Shown: positions 47,568 through 56,082 of the stretch, piece by piece
How the letters are laid out: each line of letters begins with the position of its first letter
How positions within the stretch are numbered: the first letter of the stretch is position 1
DNA from: KBS50 sp042666615
GTDB taxonomy: Bacteria > Actinomycetota > Actinomycetes > Mycobacteriales > Micromonosporaceae
Direction of reading: 5' to 3'
Length of the DNA: 64,000 nt
Assembly: GCF_042666615.1 (NCBI RefSeq)
Contig: NZ_JBHTDD010000023.1
Location: 55,716 to 119,715, forward strand
Notes under the pieces: model-generated
What the model was told of the DNA's origin: nothing
Databases searched by the model: none
The model's input: the letters and a program-made list of their open reading frames with translations, nothing else
Position numbers and translations under genes: made by a program

Positions 47568-48365
47568 TCACCCGGATGCCTCCGGCCACGCGGTCGTGAC
47601 CAGGCCCGGAAGGATCCGGGCCGCGGTGCCGCGGAGGCTGAGGGTGCAGATCCCGTCCAGCGGGGTCGGCTCCGGGTTCACCTGGATCACCGCTGCCCCG
47701 GACCGGGCCGCGATCCGGGGGATCTCCGCGGCCGGATACACCACGCCGGAGGTGCCGACCGTCAGCAGCACATCGCAGGTGGCGGCGGCGTCGGCCGCGG
47801 CCGTCATCGCCGCCTCGGGGAGTGGCTCGCCGAACCACACCACACCCGGTCGGACGAGTGACCCGCAGTCCGCGCACCGGGGCGGCGGGATGCGGCGGCC
47901 CTCGGCCCGGTCCGGCGCGTCGGTGATCGCTCCGGCCGGCGGCTCCTCGACCCGTACCGGGTGCGCGGCCGGCCCCACGCAGCGCGGGGCGAAGAGGCTG
48001 CCGTGCAGCTGGACGACGCTCCGGGTGCCGGCCCGCTCGTGCAGGTCGTCGACGTTCTGGGTGACGACGGAGGTGCCGGGGACGCGGGTCTCGATGGCGG
48101 CGACAGCCACGTGGCCGGGGTTGGGCTCGGCCTGTCGCACCCGGTGCCGCCGCCATTCGTACCAGCCCCAGACCAGGTCCGGATCAGCGTGGAACGCCTC
48201 GGGTGTGGCGAGCCGGTGGGCGTCGAACCGCGCCCACATGCCGGTGAGGTCGTCCCGGAAGGTCGGCACGCCGCTCTCGGCGGAGATGCCGGCGCCGGTG
48301 AAGACCACGATGCGGCTCGCGTCGCCGAGGAGTCGGGCGGCCTGGTGCGACGGGTCTTCGTTCAC
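47568..48365 (-). CDS. Sir2-family NAD-dependent protein deacylase
   Basis: Sirtuin of 265 aa that would remove acyl groups from lysines using NAD. NAD-binding motifs GAGISAESGVPTFRDD, TQNVDDLHERAG and QLHGSL are intact. WYEWRRHR contains the Tyr-x-x-Arg pair that marks class III (CobB/SIRT5-like) desuccinylases. The zinc ribbon is incomplete: PRC is followed by VGPAAH with no second cysteine, then CADC, giving three instead of four cysteines. The GTG start overlaps the stop of the NIPSNAP gene (GTGA, 48362-48365), so both are co-translated. Confidence 0.85.
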   Translation of the reverse strand: MNEDPSHQAARLLGDASRIVVFTGAGISAESGVPTFRDDLTGMWARFDAHRLATPEAFHADPDLVWGWYEWRRHRVRQAEPNPGHVAVAAIETRVPGTSVVTQNVDDLHERAGTRSVVQLHGSLFAPRCVGPAAHPVRVEEPPAGAITDAPDRAEGRRIPPPRCADCGSLVRPGVVWFGEPLPEAAMTAAADAAATCDVLLTVGTSGVVYPAAEIPRIAARSGAAVIQVNPEPTPLDGICTLSLRGTAARILPGLVTTAWPEASG

Positions 48366-49147
48366 GGGGCGATATCCTGCCACCCGGCCGGGCCGCCAGC
48401 CGGTCGCGGATGGCGCGAGGTTGCCGTCGGTTGCAGGTGGAGCAGTTCGTCGGTCGCGCCGGCGGCCGCCAGCCGGCCGGTGATCCGCCGCCAACGTTCG
48501 TCGCGGGCGAGCCGGGTCGCGGCGTCCAACCAGTGTTCGGCGTCCGGAAACACCGCCAGCCACACCACGTGCCGGCCGTCGCGCACCGGGAGCCAGGGGA
48601 ACGTGTTGGGGCTCGGCTCGGTGCGCCACATCGCCACCGGCACGCCGAGACGCTGCCGGAGCACCTCGTGCCCGAGGCCGGCCAGTGTCGACTCCGGATC
48701 GTCGCCGGTCGTCCACGACCACACCTGGGCCACCGCCCAGGTCGTGCTGGCCGTCGTCCCGGGTCCGCCGAGGCTCACCGGGTCGGTCGGCGGATGCGCC
48801 GGGTCGGTCGGCCGCAGCAGGAGTACGTCATCGCTATCGATCATGGTGGCGTTGGCCGCGTCCCGGTGCGTCCGCCATACCGGCCCGAGGTAGAAGGCTT
48901 CCAACGCCTCGTGGCGCTGGACCATCGATTCGAAACCTCGGAACCACACGAACCGGTCGGGGTTGTCGCGGTCCCGGAACTGACCGCCCAGCCGCATGCC
49001 GGCCTGTTCCTGACCGTCGACGAGCCACCGTTGGAACAACCGCCGCAGGTCGTCGAAGCCGCCCGGGCGCAGCAGGTAACGACGCATCTCGACCACGGCG
49101 CAGCCGGCGAGTCCACCGGCCGGAGAGTCCCCGGATTCGCGCACCAT
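48362..49147 (-). CDS. NIPSNAP-family protein
   Basis: Protein of 261 aa with a ferredoxin-like dimeric alpha/beta-barrel repeat. VVEMRRYLLRPGGFDDLRRL starts the first domain and AVAQVWSWTTGDDPESTLAG the second. NIPSNAP proteins have no firm biochemical role. AGGAG directly before the ATG 49147 fixes the start. Divergent from an Rrf2 gene with a palindrome between them, and translationally coupled to the sirtuin downstream. Confidence 0.8.
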   Translation of the reverse strand: MVRESGDSPAGGLAGCAVVEMRRYLLRPGGFDDLRRLFQRWLVDGQEQAGMRLGGQFRDRDNPDRFVWFRGFESMVQRHEALEAFYLGPVWRTHRDAANATMIDSDDVLLLRPTDPAHPPTDPVSLGGPGTTASTTWAVAQVWSWTTGDDPESTLAGLGHEVLRQRLGVPVAMWRTEPSPNTFPWLPVRDGRHVVWLAVFPDAEHWLDAATRLARDERWRRITGRLAAAGATDELLHLQPTATSRHPRPAGGPAGWQDIAP

Positions 49148-49160
49148 CAACTCCTATCCG

Positions 49161-49180
49161 TAACATGAGTTGTTACTCAT
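49161..49180. promoter_or_regulatory. overlapping palindromes, probable Rrf2 operator
   Basis: ATGAGT-N4-ACTCAT (49165-49180) overlaps TAACA-N5-TGTTA (49161-49175). The site is AT-rich within GC-rich DNA and lies between the divergent NIPSNAP and Rrf2 genes, 14 bp from the NIPSNAP start. Confidence 0.55.
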
Positions 49181-49267
49181 TATGCTGATCAACGCCGCGC
49201 GCGCAACCCCCGCGCTATGGTGGCGAGCGCGGGCCGAAGCCCGGTGCGGATGGGGAACGGGGTGGCC

Positions 49268-49744
49268 ATGGCGAGCAACAGTCGTCTCACCGTGGCCGTA
49301 CACGCCCTGTGCTGGCTCGCCCTCGCCGAGCGACACGGCCGCGCGGGGCTGACCAGCGAGCAGATCGCCGCCAGCCTGGAGAGCAATCCGGTGGCCGTCC
49401 GTCGGGCGCTCGGTCCGTTGCGCGACGCCGGCATCATCGCCACCGACCTCGGCCCCGGCGGCGGCTGGTCGTTGCGGCGTCCTGCCGCTGACATCACCCT
49501 CGCCGACGTCTACGCCGTGGTCGAGCCGGGAACGGTATTCGGACTGCACCCGCACCAGCCCCGCCAGGACTGTCCCGTGGGGCACGGCATCGGGCCGGTG
49601 CTGGCCGACATCTACGACGGGGTGGCGCGGGCCGTCGCCAGCGAACTCTCCCGGCACACGATCAGTGAGGTCCTCGACACGCTGCTGCGGCAGCACCCGC
49701 TGCCGACCCAGTGGCCCGGGGTGCCGACGGCACGCGGCGCCTGA
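49268..49744 (+). CDS. Rrf2-family transcriptional regulator
   Basis: Winged-helix regulator of 158 aa. LTVAVHALCWLALAER opens the domain; the recognition helix region reads LTSEQIAASLESNPVAVRRA and the wing LGPGGGWSLRRP. The cluster-binding three-cysteine motif of IscR/NsrR is absent; one cysteine (RQDCPVGHG) remains, as in YwnA/CymR-like members. ATG 49268 fits best; ATG 49250 is in frame. It probably represses itself and the divergent NIPSNAP-sirtuin pair through the palindromes between them. Confidence 0.8.
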   Translation: MASNSRLTVAVHALCWLALAERHGRAGLTSEQIAASLESNPVAVRRALGPLRDAGIIATDLGPGGGWSLRRPAADITLADVYAVVEPGTVFGLHPHQPRQDCPVGHGIGPVLADIYDGVARAVASELSRHTISEVLDTLLRQHPLPTQWPGVPTARGA

Positions 49745-49812
49745 CGTCCCCTTAGGAGACGGCCGGGGCGGATCCGCCGCCTGACGGTCCACCAGGATCA
49801 GGGCCGGCCGGG

Positions 49813-50514
49813 TCAGCCGGCGGAGACCTTGCCGGAACCGTCCACCTTGCTGGTGACCTTGGCATCCCCCAGGTGCGTGATCGAGCCGCTGCCGTCGATC
49901 CGCGCGTCGAGGGTGCGACTCACCCGCACCTTCGCGTCGCCCGAGCCGTCGACGGTGACCGTGGCCTCGTCGCTGCTCAGGTCGTACGCGGAGTATCCGC
50001 CGGCCTCCAGGGTCACGGTCTGCCGGGTCGCCCTGCCGATGGCGGTCACCGTGCTCGTCCCGGTCAGGTCGACCGTGAGCGCCGCTGCGTCGATCTTGTC
50101 GGCCGTCACCTTGCCCGAGCCGTCGATGGCGATCGCGACGTTCGACGATCCGCTGAAGTCGACCCGCGCCTTGCCCGAGCCGTCGATCGTCACGGACGCC
50201 AACGACGAGACGGTGAGCCGGTAGCTCCAGTCGCCCCGCAGGGTGGACCCCCTCGTCTTGCCCAACTCGAGCGTGTCCCCGTCCACCCGGCTGGTGAGGC
50301 TGTCGATGACCTTGTCCCCCGCGGTGACCTCCAGCCTCGGCGGTCCGACCGAGACGACGAGGTCCCCGGTGGTCTTGAGCACGACGGCGGTGACGTCCGG
50401 GATGTCCCGCGTCTGGGTGACCGGATCCCCGGCGGGCAGGACCAGCGCGCAGCCGGACAGGCCGATGCCGGTGAGCGTGGCGAGGACCGCGGCAACCAGA
50501 CGGCGACAGGACAC
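49813..50514 (-). CDS. lipoprotein with head-GIN (DUF2807) beta-helix domain
   Basis: Exported lipoprotein of 233 aa. The signal peptide ends in the lipobox LSGC. The rest is a parallel-beta-helix of the DUF2807 type with the repeated step (T/A)IDGSGK or VDGSGD and regularly spaced Ser/Asp/Lys (VTIDGSGKARVD, IAIDGSGKVTAD, VTVDGSGDAKVR). GTG 50514 after GGAGGG is the start. Divergent from the ABC exporter/two-component operon; similar proteins often sit near such systems. Confidence 0.8.
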   Translation of the reverse strand: MSCRRLVAAVLATLTGIGLSGCALVLPAGDPVTQTRDIPDVTAVVLKTTGDLVVSVGPPRLEVTAGDKVIDSLTSRVDGDTLELGKTRGSTLRGDWSYRLTVSSLASVTIDGSGKARVDFSGSSNVAIAIDGSGKVTADKIDAAALTVDLTGTSTVTAIGRATRQTVTLEAGGYSAYDLSSDEATVTVDGSGDAKVRVSRTLDARIDGSGSITHLGDAKVTSKVDGSGKVSAG

Positions 50515-50726
50515 CGCGAACTCCCTCCGACGACGACTTCCCCATCCTGGCACGCGGGTGCGACGCTGGGGATGGCGCGAACTCGCCAGCGGGGGAGCGA
50601 CACGCGCCGGCCGCGCGACTTCGGCGGTGGCTCCGGCCCCGCGGCCCGGTGTCCACCGGTCGGTGGACAGGGCCTGTCGACTCACCGGTTGTCCCGCCAA
50701 GCCGGGGTCACCACGACGATGAACAC

Positions 50727-51581
50727 ATGAGCGAGTCATCTGCCGTACGTGTTCGTGGTCTGACGAAGCGCTACCGCGGCAACGCCGCGGTGGACGGTGT
50801 CGATCTGGACATCCCCCGCGGCGAGATCTTCGCGCTGCTGGGTCCCAACGGCGCCGGCAAGACGACCACGGTCGAGATCCTCGAGGGCTATCGGGACCGC
50901 GACAGTGGCGAGGTCTCGGTCCTCGGCGAGGACCCGCAGCGGGCCGGTCGCCGGTGGCGCTGCGGCATCGGCATCGTGCTGCAGGACGTGTCCGACCTGA
51001 GCGAGCTGACGGTACGAGAGACGGTCCGCCATTTCGCCCGCTACTACCCCAACCCGCGCGATCCCGACGAAGTCATCGCGACGGTGGGACTGACCGAGAA
51101 GGCCAGATCCCGGGTCAGCACGCTGTCCGGTGGACAACGCCGGCGCGTCGACGTCGCGGTGGGCATCGTCGGCAATCCCACGCTGCTCTTCCTCGACGAA
51201 CCGACCACCGGCTTCGACCCGCAGGCTCGTCGGCACTTCTGGGAGCTGATCCGGTCATTGGCCGCCGAGAACGGCACCACGGTGCTGCTCACCACCCACT
51301 ACCTGGAGGAGGCCGAGAACCTCGCCGACCGGGTCGCCATCATCGCCTCCGGTCAGATCGTCGCCGACGGTGACCCGGCCACCCTCGGCGGTCGCGCCGA
51401 GGCCAGGGCGTCGGTGTCCTGGATGGAAGAGGGTGAGCACCGGTCGCGCGAGGTGGACGACCCGGGCGCGTTGATCGCGGAACTCACCGCCCGGCACGGC
51501 GGCGCGGTGCCCGGGCTCACAGTGACCCGGCCCAGCCTGGAAGACATCTACCTCGACCTCATCGGGAGCGGTAAGTCATGA
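50727..51581 (+). CDS. ABC exporter ATP-binding protein (DrrA/CcmA type)
   Basis: Cytoplasmic ATPase of 284 aa. Walker A GPNGAGKTTT (about 40-49), signature LSGGQRRRVDVAVGI and Walker B LLFLDEPTTGFDP are intact; the C-terminal DUF4162-like part ends PSLEDIYLDLIGSG. It powers the ABC-2 permease encoded next (ATGA overlap). Together with the kinase and response regulator downstream it resembles antibiotic-sensing export modules. A clear ribosome binding site is not seen. Confidence 0.88.
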   Translation: MSESSAVRVRGLTKRYRGNAAVDGVDLDIPRGEIFALLGPNGAGKTTTVEILEGYRDRDSGEVSVLGEDPQRAGRRWRCGIGIVLQDVSDLSELTVRETVRHFARYYPNPRDPDEVIATVGLTEKARSRVSTLSGGQRRRVDVAVGIVGNPTLLFLDEPTTGFDPQARRHFWELIRSLAAENGTTVLLTTHYLEEAENLADRVAIIASGQIVADGDPATLGGRAEARASVSWMEEGEHRSREVDDPGALIAELTARHGGAVPGLTVTRPSLEDIYLDLIGSGKS

Positions 51582-52429
51582 CCACGACCTCAACCAAGCC
51601 GCGCTCGGATCGGGCGGCCGGCTCGGAATCCTCGGCCCTCGTCCTGGGTTTCCACCGTGGCGTCATCGAACTCAAGGGATTCTTCCGCGAGTGGGACAAC
51701 GTCGCCTTCACGTTCGCGCTGCCGATCGTGCTCCTGCTGCTGCTCGGCTCGTTGTTCGACGGCGTGTACGAGGGAAGCACGGTGACGTCGGCGCAGTATA
51801 TGGTGCCGAGCATGATCGCCGCTGGCGTCGTCTCGGCCACCTTCGTCAACCTCGGCATCAACATCGCCGCGGACCGTGAGGACGGCACGCTCAAGCGGCT
51901 GCGCGGCACCCCGATGCCCAAGTCGGCGTACTTCATCGGCAAGGTCATCATGGTGCTGGTGATCGGTTTCGCCGAGGTCGCCATCATCCTCGGCCTCGGG
52001 GTGGCGCTGTTCGACCTGGCGCTTCCCACCGATCCGGCCAAGTGGCTCACCCTCGCCTGGGTGTTCCTGCTGGGCGTGGTCGCCTGCTCCTTCCTCGGCA
52101 TCGCGGCCAGCAGCCTCGCCCGCAGCGAACGCAGCGCGGGGGCGGTGATGCACCTGCCCTACATCGTGTTGGCCTTCATCTCGGGCGTCTTCTTCACCCC
52201 GATCGGCGCGTTGCCCGACACGCTGGCCCGGTTCGGCGCGTTCTTCCCGCTGAAGTGGATGGGTCAGGGGTTCCGGTCGGTGTTCCTGCCCGACACGATC
52301 CTGCCGCAGGAGATCGTCACCACCTCCTGGGAACACGGCCGTACCGCGCTGGTCCTCGGCGCCTGGTGCGTCGGTGGGCTGATCCTGTGCCTGACGGTCT
52401 TCCGGTGGCGGGGGCGGCGGGAGCGGTAA
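51578..52429 (+). CDS. ABC-2 type exporter permease
   Basis: Membrane protein of 283 aa with six helices. After a cytoplasmic N-terminus (about 45 residues) the first helix is FTFALPIVLLLLLGSLFDGV; the family marker DREDGTLKRLRGTPMPKSAYF follows. Partner of the preceding ATPase; the start overlaps its stop (ATGA) and its own TAA shares one base with the kinase ATG (TAATG). Substrate unknown, likely a hydrophobic or cationic toxic compound. Confidence 0.87.
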   Translation: MTTTSTKPRSDRAAGSESSALVLGFHRGVIELKGFFREWDNVAFTFALPIVLLLLLGSLFDGVYEGSTVTSAQYMVPSMIAAGVVSATFVNLGINIAADREDGTLKRLRGTPMPKSAYFIGKVIMVLVIGFAEVAIILGLGVALFDLALPTDPAKWLTLAWVFLLGVVACSFLGIAASSLARSERSAGAVMHLPYIVLAFISGVFFTPIGALPDTLARFGAFFPLKWMGQGFRSVFLPDTILPQEIVTTSWEHGRTALVLGAWCVGGLILCLTVFRWRGRRER

Positions 52430-53610
52430 TGCCGATGCCCAGCCTGCCGGCCCCGCTGCGCGCCTTCTCGCTGTGGGAGGTCTACTTCGGGGCCGCGGCG
52501 GGGACCACGATGGTTCTCGTCGCCGCCACCGGCTCCGAGCCGGTGGCGGCGCGGGCGTGGGCGCTTGCCGCGTTGGCCGGACTGGCTGGCTGGTACGTCG
52601 GCTACGGACGCCGATTGATCATGAATGAGATCGAGGACCGGCGGGCATACGTGTACTTCGCCGGGGTCGTCGTCCTGTTCGTGCCGGCCGTGCTGCTTGT
52701 CGACTCCTCGTCGTACGCGCTGATGGCCCTCTGCCCCCAGCCGTTCTTCCTGATGCCCACCCTGCGCGCGACCGCGGTCGTGCTGGTCCTCAACGGGCTC
52801 GACGTCGCGGCTGCCTACCTGGACATCCGTGACTGGGGCGAGACGGTCCGGGGACCGCTGCCGGTGTCGATCATGGTCGTCGTCGGGACGGCCGTCTTCG
52901 GCTCCTGGGCGCGCAGCGTCTCCGCGCAGAACGACGAGCGCGCCCGACTCATCGACCAGCTCAACGGATCGCGCACCGAGGTGGCCCGACTGTCGCACGA
53001 GGCGGGGGTGCTGGCCGAGCGGCAACGACTCGCGGGCGAGATGCACGACACGGTCGCACAGGGACTCACCAGCATCATCATGCTGATCCAGGCGGCCGAC
53101 GCCGACGCCGCCCGGGACGTCGACCAGGCGCGCCGGCACCTCGCCCTGGCGCTCGCCACCGCCCGCGACAACCTGGCCGAGGCGCGCGCCTTCGTCGGCG
53201 CGCTCACCCCGGCAGATCTGACCGGCTCCTCGCTGCCCGAGGCGCTGCACCGGCTGGTCGACCGTTTCGGCCAGGAGACGTCCGTGCCGGCCACCTTCGG
53301 CGCCGCCGGGATGGTGGAGCGGTTGCCCACGGCGGTGGAGGTGGTGCTGCTCCGCGCGGTGCAGGAGTCCCTGGCGAACGTGCGCAAGCACGCCGGGGCG
53401 AACCGCGTCGCCGTGCGCCTGGAGCGCACCGCCGCCGCCGTCTCCGTCACGGTCACCGACGACGGCCGCGGCTTCGCCCCCGATCAACCGTCGAGCGGGT
53501 ACGGACTCAGCGCGATGCGTGCCCGCGTGGAACAGGTCTCCGGCACGGTGTGCGTCGACTCGGCGCCCAACCGTGGCACGACCGTACGGGTAGAGGTGCC
53601 CTGCCAATGA
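52429..53610 (+). CDS. sensor histidine kinase (HisKA_3/NarL type)
   Basis: Membrane kinase of 393 aa. About five N-terminal helices (to residue 165) hold little extracellular sequence, as in intramembrane-sensing kinases. The dimerisation domain is ERQRLAGEMHDTVAQGL with the phospho-accepting histidine in MHD; the ATPase part has LLRAVQESLANVRKHAGANR (N box) and VTDDGRGF and GYGLSAMRARV (G boxes). It would phosphorylate the response regulator that follows with an ATGA overlap. It probably senses stress or the exporter substrate. Confidence 0.9.
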   Translation: MPMPSLPAPLRAFSLWEVYFGAAAGTTMVLVAATGSEPVAARAWALAALAGLAGWYVGYGRRLIMNEIEDRRAYVYFAGVVVLFVPAVLLVDSSSYALMALCPQPFFLMPTLRATAVVLVLNGLDVAAAYLDIRDWGETVRGPLPVSIMVVVGTAVFGSWARSVSAQNDERARLIDQLNGSRTEVARLSHEAGVLAERQRLAGEMHDTVAQGLTSIIMLIQAADADAARDVDQARRHLALALATARDNLAEARAFVGALTPADLTGSSLPEALHRLVDRFGQETSVPATFGAAGMVERLPTAVEVVLLRAVQESLANVRKHAGANRVAVRLERTAAAVSVTVTDDGRGFAPDQPSSGYGLSAMRARVEQVSGTVCVDSAPNRGTTVRVEVPCQ

Positions 53611-54221
53611 TCTCGGTTCTGCTTGTCGACGACCATCCGGTGGTCCGGTCCGGAATCCGCGCCATGCTGGACGGGGAGGACGACATCCGGATCACGGGGG
53701 AGGCGGGTTCGGGACCCGAGGCGCTGGCGGCGGTGCGGGCCGCCGCGCCGGACGTCGTCCTGATGGACCTGCGAATGCCCGGCATGGACGGGGTCACCGC
53801 GACCGGCGAGATCCTCGCCATCTCGCCGGACACCCGCGTGGTGGTGCTCACGACGTACGAGACCGACGGCGACATCCTGCGCGCCATCGAACTCGGCGCC
53901 ACCGGCTACCTGCTCAAGGACATCCCGCGTACCGATCTCGTGACGGCGGTGCGCACCGCCGCGCGCGGCGAGACCGTCCTCACGCCGTCGGTGGCGAACC
54001 GCCTGTTCCAACGGGTGCGGCGGCCACAGGTCACGTTGTCCCCCCGGGAGATCGAGGTGCTGCGGTTGGTGGCTCGTGGCATGTCCAACGCCGAGGTGAG
54101 CCGCGCCCTGCACATCAGCGAGGCGACGGTGAAGACCCACCTGCTGCGGTCGTTCACCAAGCTCGACGTCTCGGACCGGACGGCCGCGGTCACCACCGCG
54201 ATGACGATGGGCCTGCTGTAG
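53607..54221 (+). CDS. LuxR/NarL-family response regulator
   Basis: Response regulator of 204 aa. Receiver: acidic D8-D9, phospho-acceptor D54 in VVLMDLRMPG, and the conserved lysine in YLLKDIP. The C-terminal LuxR helix-turn-helix reads LSPREIEVLRLVARG and EATVKTHLLRSF. Last gene of the four-gene operon with ATGA coupling to the kinase. Probably controls the exporter operon and perhaps the divergent head-GIN lipoprotein gene. Confidence 0.92.
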   Translation: MISVLLVDDHPVVRSGIRAMLDGEDDIRITGEAGSGPEALAAVRAAAPDVVLMDLRMPGMDGVTATGEILAISPDTRVVVLTTYETDGDILRAIELGATGYLLKDIPRTDLVTAVRTAARGETVLTPSVANRLFQRVRRPQVTLSPREIEVLRLVARGMSNAEVSRALHISEATVKTHLLRSFTKLDVSDRTAAVTTAMTMGLL

Positions 54222-54250
54222 GAGGGACGGCCGCTGCCGCCGGGACCGGC

Positions 54251-55018
54251 TCAGGGGGTGTCCGGCCAGGCCGGCGCGCCCAGGTCGGCGACCACGTCCG
54301 CCACCACCGTCTCGTGGTGGTCATCGAGGTAGAAGTGGCCCCCCGGATAGGTGCGCAGCCGGAACGGACCGTCCGTGTAGCCGGCCCAGTCCGCCACCTG
54401 CCCGGCCGGTGCCTCGCTGTCGTCCCGTCCCGTCAGTGCCGTCACGGGGCAGCGCAGCCTGGGTGTCCACCCGACCCGTCGGGTCTCCTGCGCCCGGTAG
54501 TCGGCCCGGATCGCCGGAAGCACCAACGTGCGTAACTCGGTGTTGTCGAGGAGCCGGTGCGGGTCGCCACCGAGCCGGCGTACCTCGCTGACCAGTCCGG
54601 CGTCGTCGCGCAGGTGGACAGTTCCCGGGCGGTGGTGCCGGGGCGCCGGCGCCCCGGAGACGAACAGGTGCAGCAGCGGGGCCGTCCCGTGACGGTGCAG
54701 CCGCCCGGCGACCGCGTGGGCCAGCGCGGCACCCATGCTGTGCCCGAGCAGGGCGAGCGGGCGGTCCCGCAGGCCGGCGACCGCGGCGGTGATCAGGTCC
54801 GCGAGGCGGTCGAAGTCGGCGACGCACGGCTCGTCGAGGCGGTCCTCGTGCCCCGGATACTGCACGGCGTGCAACTCGACGTCCCCGGGCAGGCTGGCCG
54901 GCCAGCGGCGGAACGCGCTGGCGCCGCCACCGGCGTGCGGCAGGCAGACCAGGCGCACGGCCGCCCCGGGAACGGGCGCCGGGCAGCGCAGCCACCGCAG
55001 GGCATCCTCGTTGACCAT
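54251..55018 (-). CDS. type II thioesterase
   Basis: Alpha/beta-hydrolase of 255 aa that would clear mis-primed carrier domains of the adjacent NRPS. VRLVCLPHAGGGASAF gives the oxyanion region, LLGHSMGAALAH the serine nucleophile elbow, and YPGGHFYL the catalytic histidine. It begins 2 bp after the thiazolinyl imide reductase gene and is the last gene of the siderophore operon. PchC and YbtT are the counterparts in pyochelin and yersiniabactin clusters. Confidence 0.9.
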   Translation of the reverse strand: MVNEDALRWLRCPAPVPGAAVRLVCLPHAGGGASAFRRWPASLPGDVELHAVQYPGHEDRLDEPCVADFDRLADLITAAVAGLRDRPLALLGHSMGAALAHAVAGRLHRHGTAPLLHLFVSGAPAPRHHRPGTVHLRDDAGLVSEVRRLGGDPHRLLDNTELRTLVLPAIRADYRAQETRRVGWTPRLRCPVTALTGRDDSEAPAGQVADWAGYTDGPFRLRTYPGGHFYLDDHHETVVADVVADLGAPAWPDTP

Positions 55019-55020
55019 GA

Positions 55021-56082
55021 TCAGGCCGCCAGCTCGGTCAGCTCGTCGGTGATCAGCGGTGGCGGCGTCCCGGTGATCAGGTCCGGTTGGCCGAGCCGGC
55101 TGGTCAGATCCTGCCAGAGCCGGCACACCGTCAGCTGGGTCTGCCCGAGCCGCAGCGGATCGTCCCCGGACGCCACCGCGACGGCGAAATCGGCCATGGC
55201 CGCGGCCATCGCGGTCGGCCAGGCCACCCGGAGCACGGTGGCGTAGTCGGTGGGCTCCGTGCCGGGAAGGGTGCGCGTGGTCGGTTGGCGCAGGTAGCGC
55301 TCGCCCGCCGGGTCACCACCGTCCACCACGTGCAGGCGCGGGCTCCACAGCACCGGTCCGTGGGTGTCGGCGAGGGTGAGGGTGCCCGCGTCCGTGATGA
55401 CCGCCAGACGATGCAGCAGGTGCGCGTGGTTGTCCGGGTCACCCGGGTCGAGTTCGTTGTGCACCCGGATGCCGACCGGTACCCCACCGATCACCCCGTC
55501 GACGCCGCGGATCGGCGCGACACCGGGCGGTTCGGTGGCGACAGGCGGCGCGAGGCGCCACGGCCGCAGCGACGGCAGCACCCGGGCCAGGATGTCGACG
55601 AGGGCGTACGCCACCTGGATACCGGTGCCGGCGTCCAGGTACCGGATCGGTCCGTGCCGGCTCAGCGCCGCGGTGGCCGCCACCAGCCGGCGGATCGGTG
55701 TCAGGTGCAGGTAGTGGTTGTTGACGCGGTACACCACCCGGTTGCGGCGCGCCGTCCGCAGGCACGACGCCAGTTCGTCGTGGTGCAGCGGATGCTCCTG
55801 CAGCACATGGATTCCCCGGTCCATCAGCGCGGTCGCCAGGTCGGTGCCGCGACCGCCGGCGACCGCCCCACGGACGGCGACCACGGCGGCGTCCACCCCG
55901 GTCGGGAGGTCGTCGACCTCCTGGTAGAGGGGAACTCCGGCCGCCCGGGCGACGGACACCGACCGGCCGCTGCCCCGGGCCAGCACCCCGACCAGCCGCC
56001 CCCACGGCGGATCGGTGCCCAGGGCGGCCAGATGCACCCGCCCGAACGTGGTGCCGCACACGACGAACCGCAACCGACTCAC
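55021..56082 (-). CDS. thiazolinyl imide reductase (PchG/Irp3-like)
   Basis: NAD(P)-dependent reductase of 353 aa of the Gfo/Idh/MocA group. It opens RFVVCGTTFGRVHLAAL, a start shared by PchG and Irp3/YbtU, and continues with GIHVLQEHPLHHDELASCL. In pyochelin and yersiniabactin synthesis this enzyme reduces a thiazoline ring to thiazolidine while the chain is bound to the NRPS. The GTG start overlaps the stop of the saccharopine-dehydrogenase-like gene (GTGA, 56079-56082). Its presence is the strongest sign of a pyochelin-type product. Confidence 0.9.
   Translation of the reverse strand: MSRLRFVVCGTTFGRVHLAALGTDPPWGRLVGVLARGSGRSVSVARAAGVPLYQEVDDLPTGVDAAVVAVRGAVAGGRGTDLATALMDRGIHVLQEHPLHHDELASCLRTARRNRVVYRVNNHYLHLTPIRRLVAATAALSRHGPIRYLDAGTGIQVAYALVDILARVLPSLRPWRLAPPVATEPPGVAPIRGVDGVIGGVPVGIRVHNELDPGDPDNHAHLLHRLAVITDAGTLTLADTHGPVLWSPRLHVVDGGDPAGERYLRQPTTRTLPGTEPTDYATVLRVAWPTAMAAAMADFAVAVASGDDPLRLGQTQLTVCRLWQDLTSRLGQPDLITGTPPPLITDELTELAA

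Noticed and set aside
49745..49812. GGCGGATCCGCC palindrome as terminator between the Rrf2 and head-GIN genes.
   Set aside because: The palindrome leaves no loop, so it is a poor hairpin.
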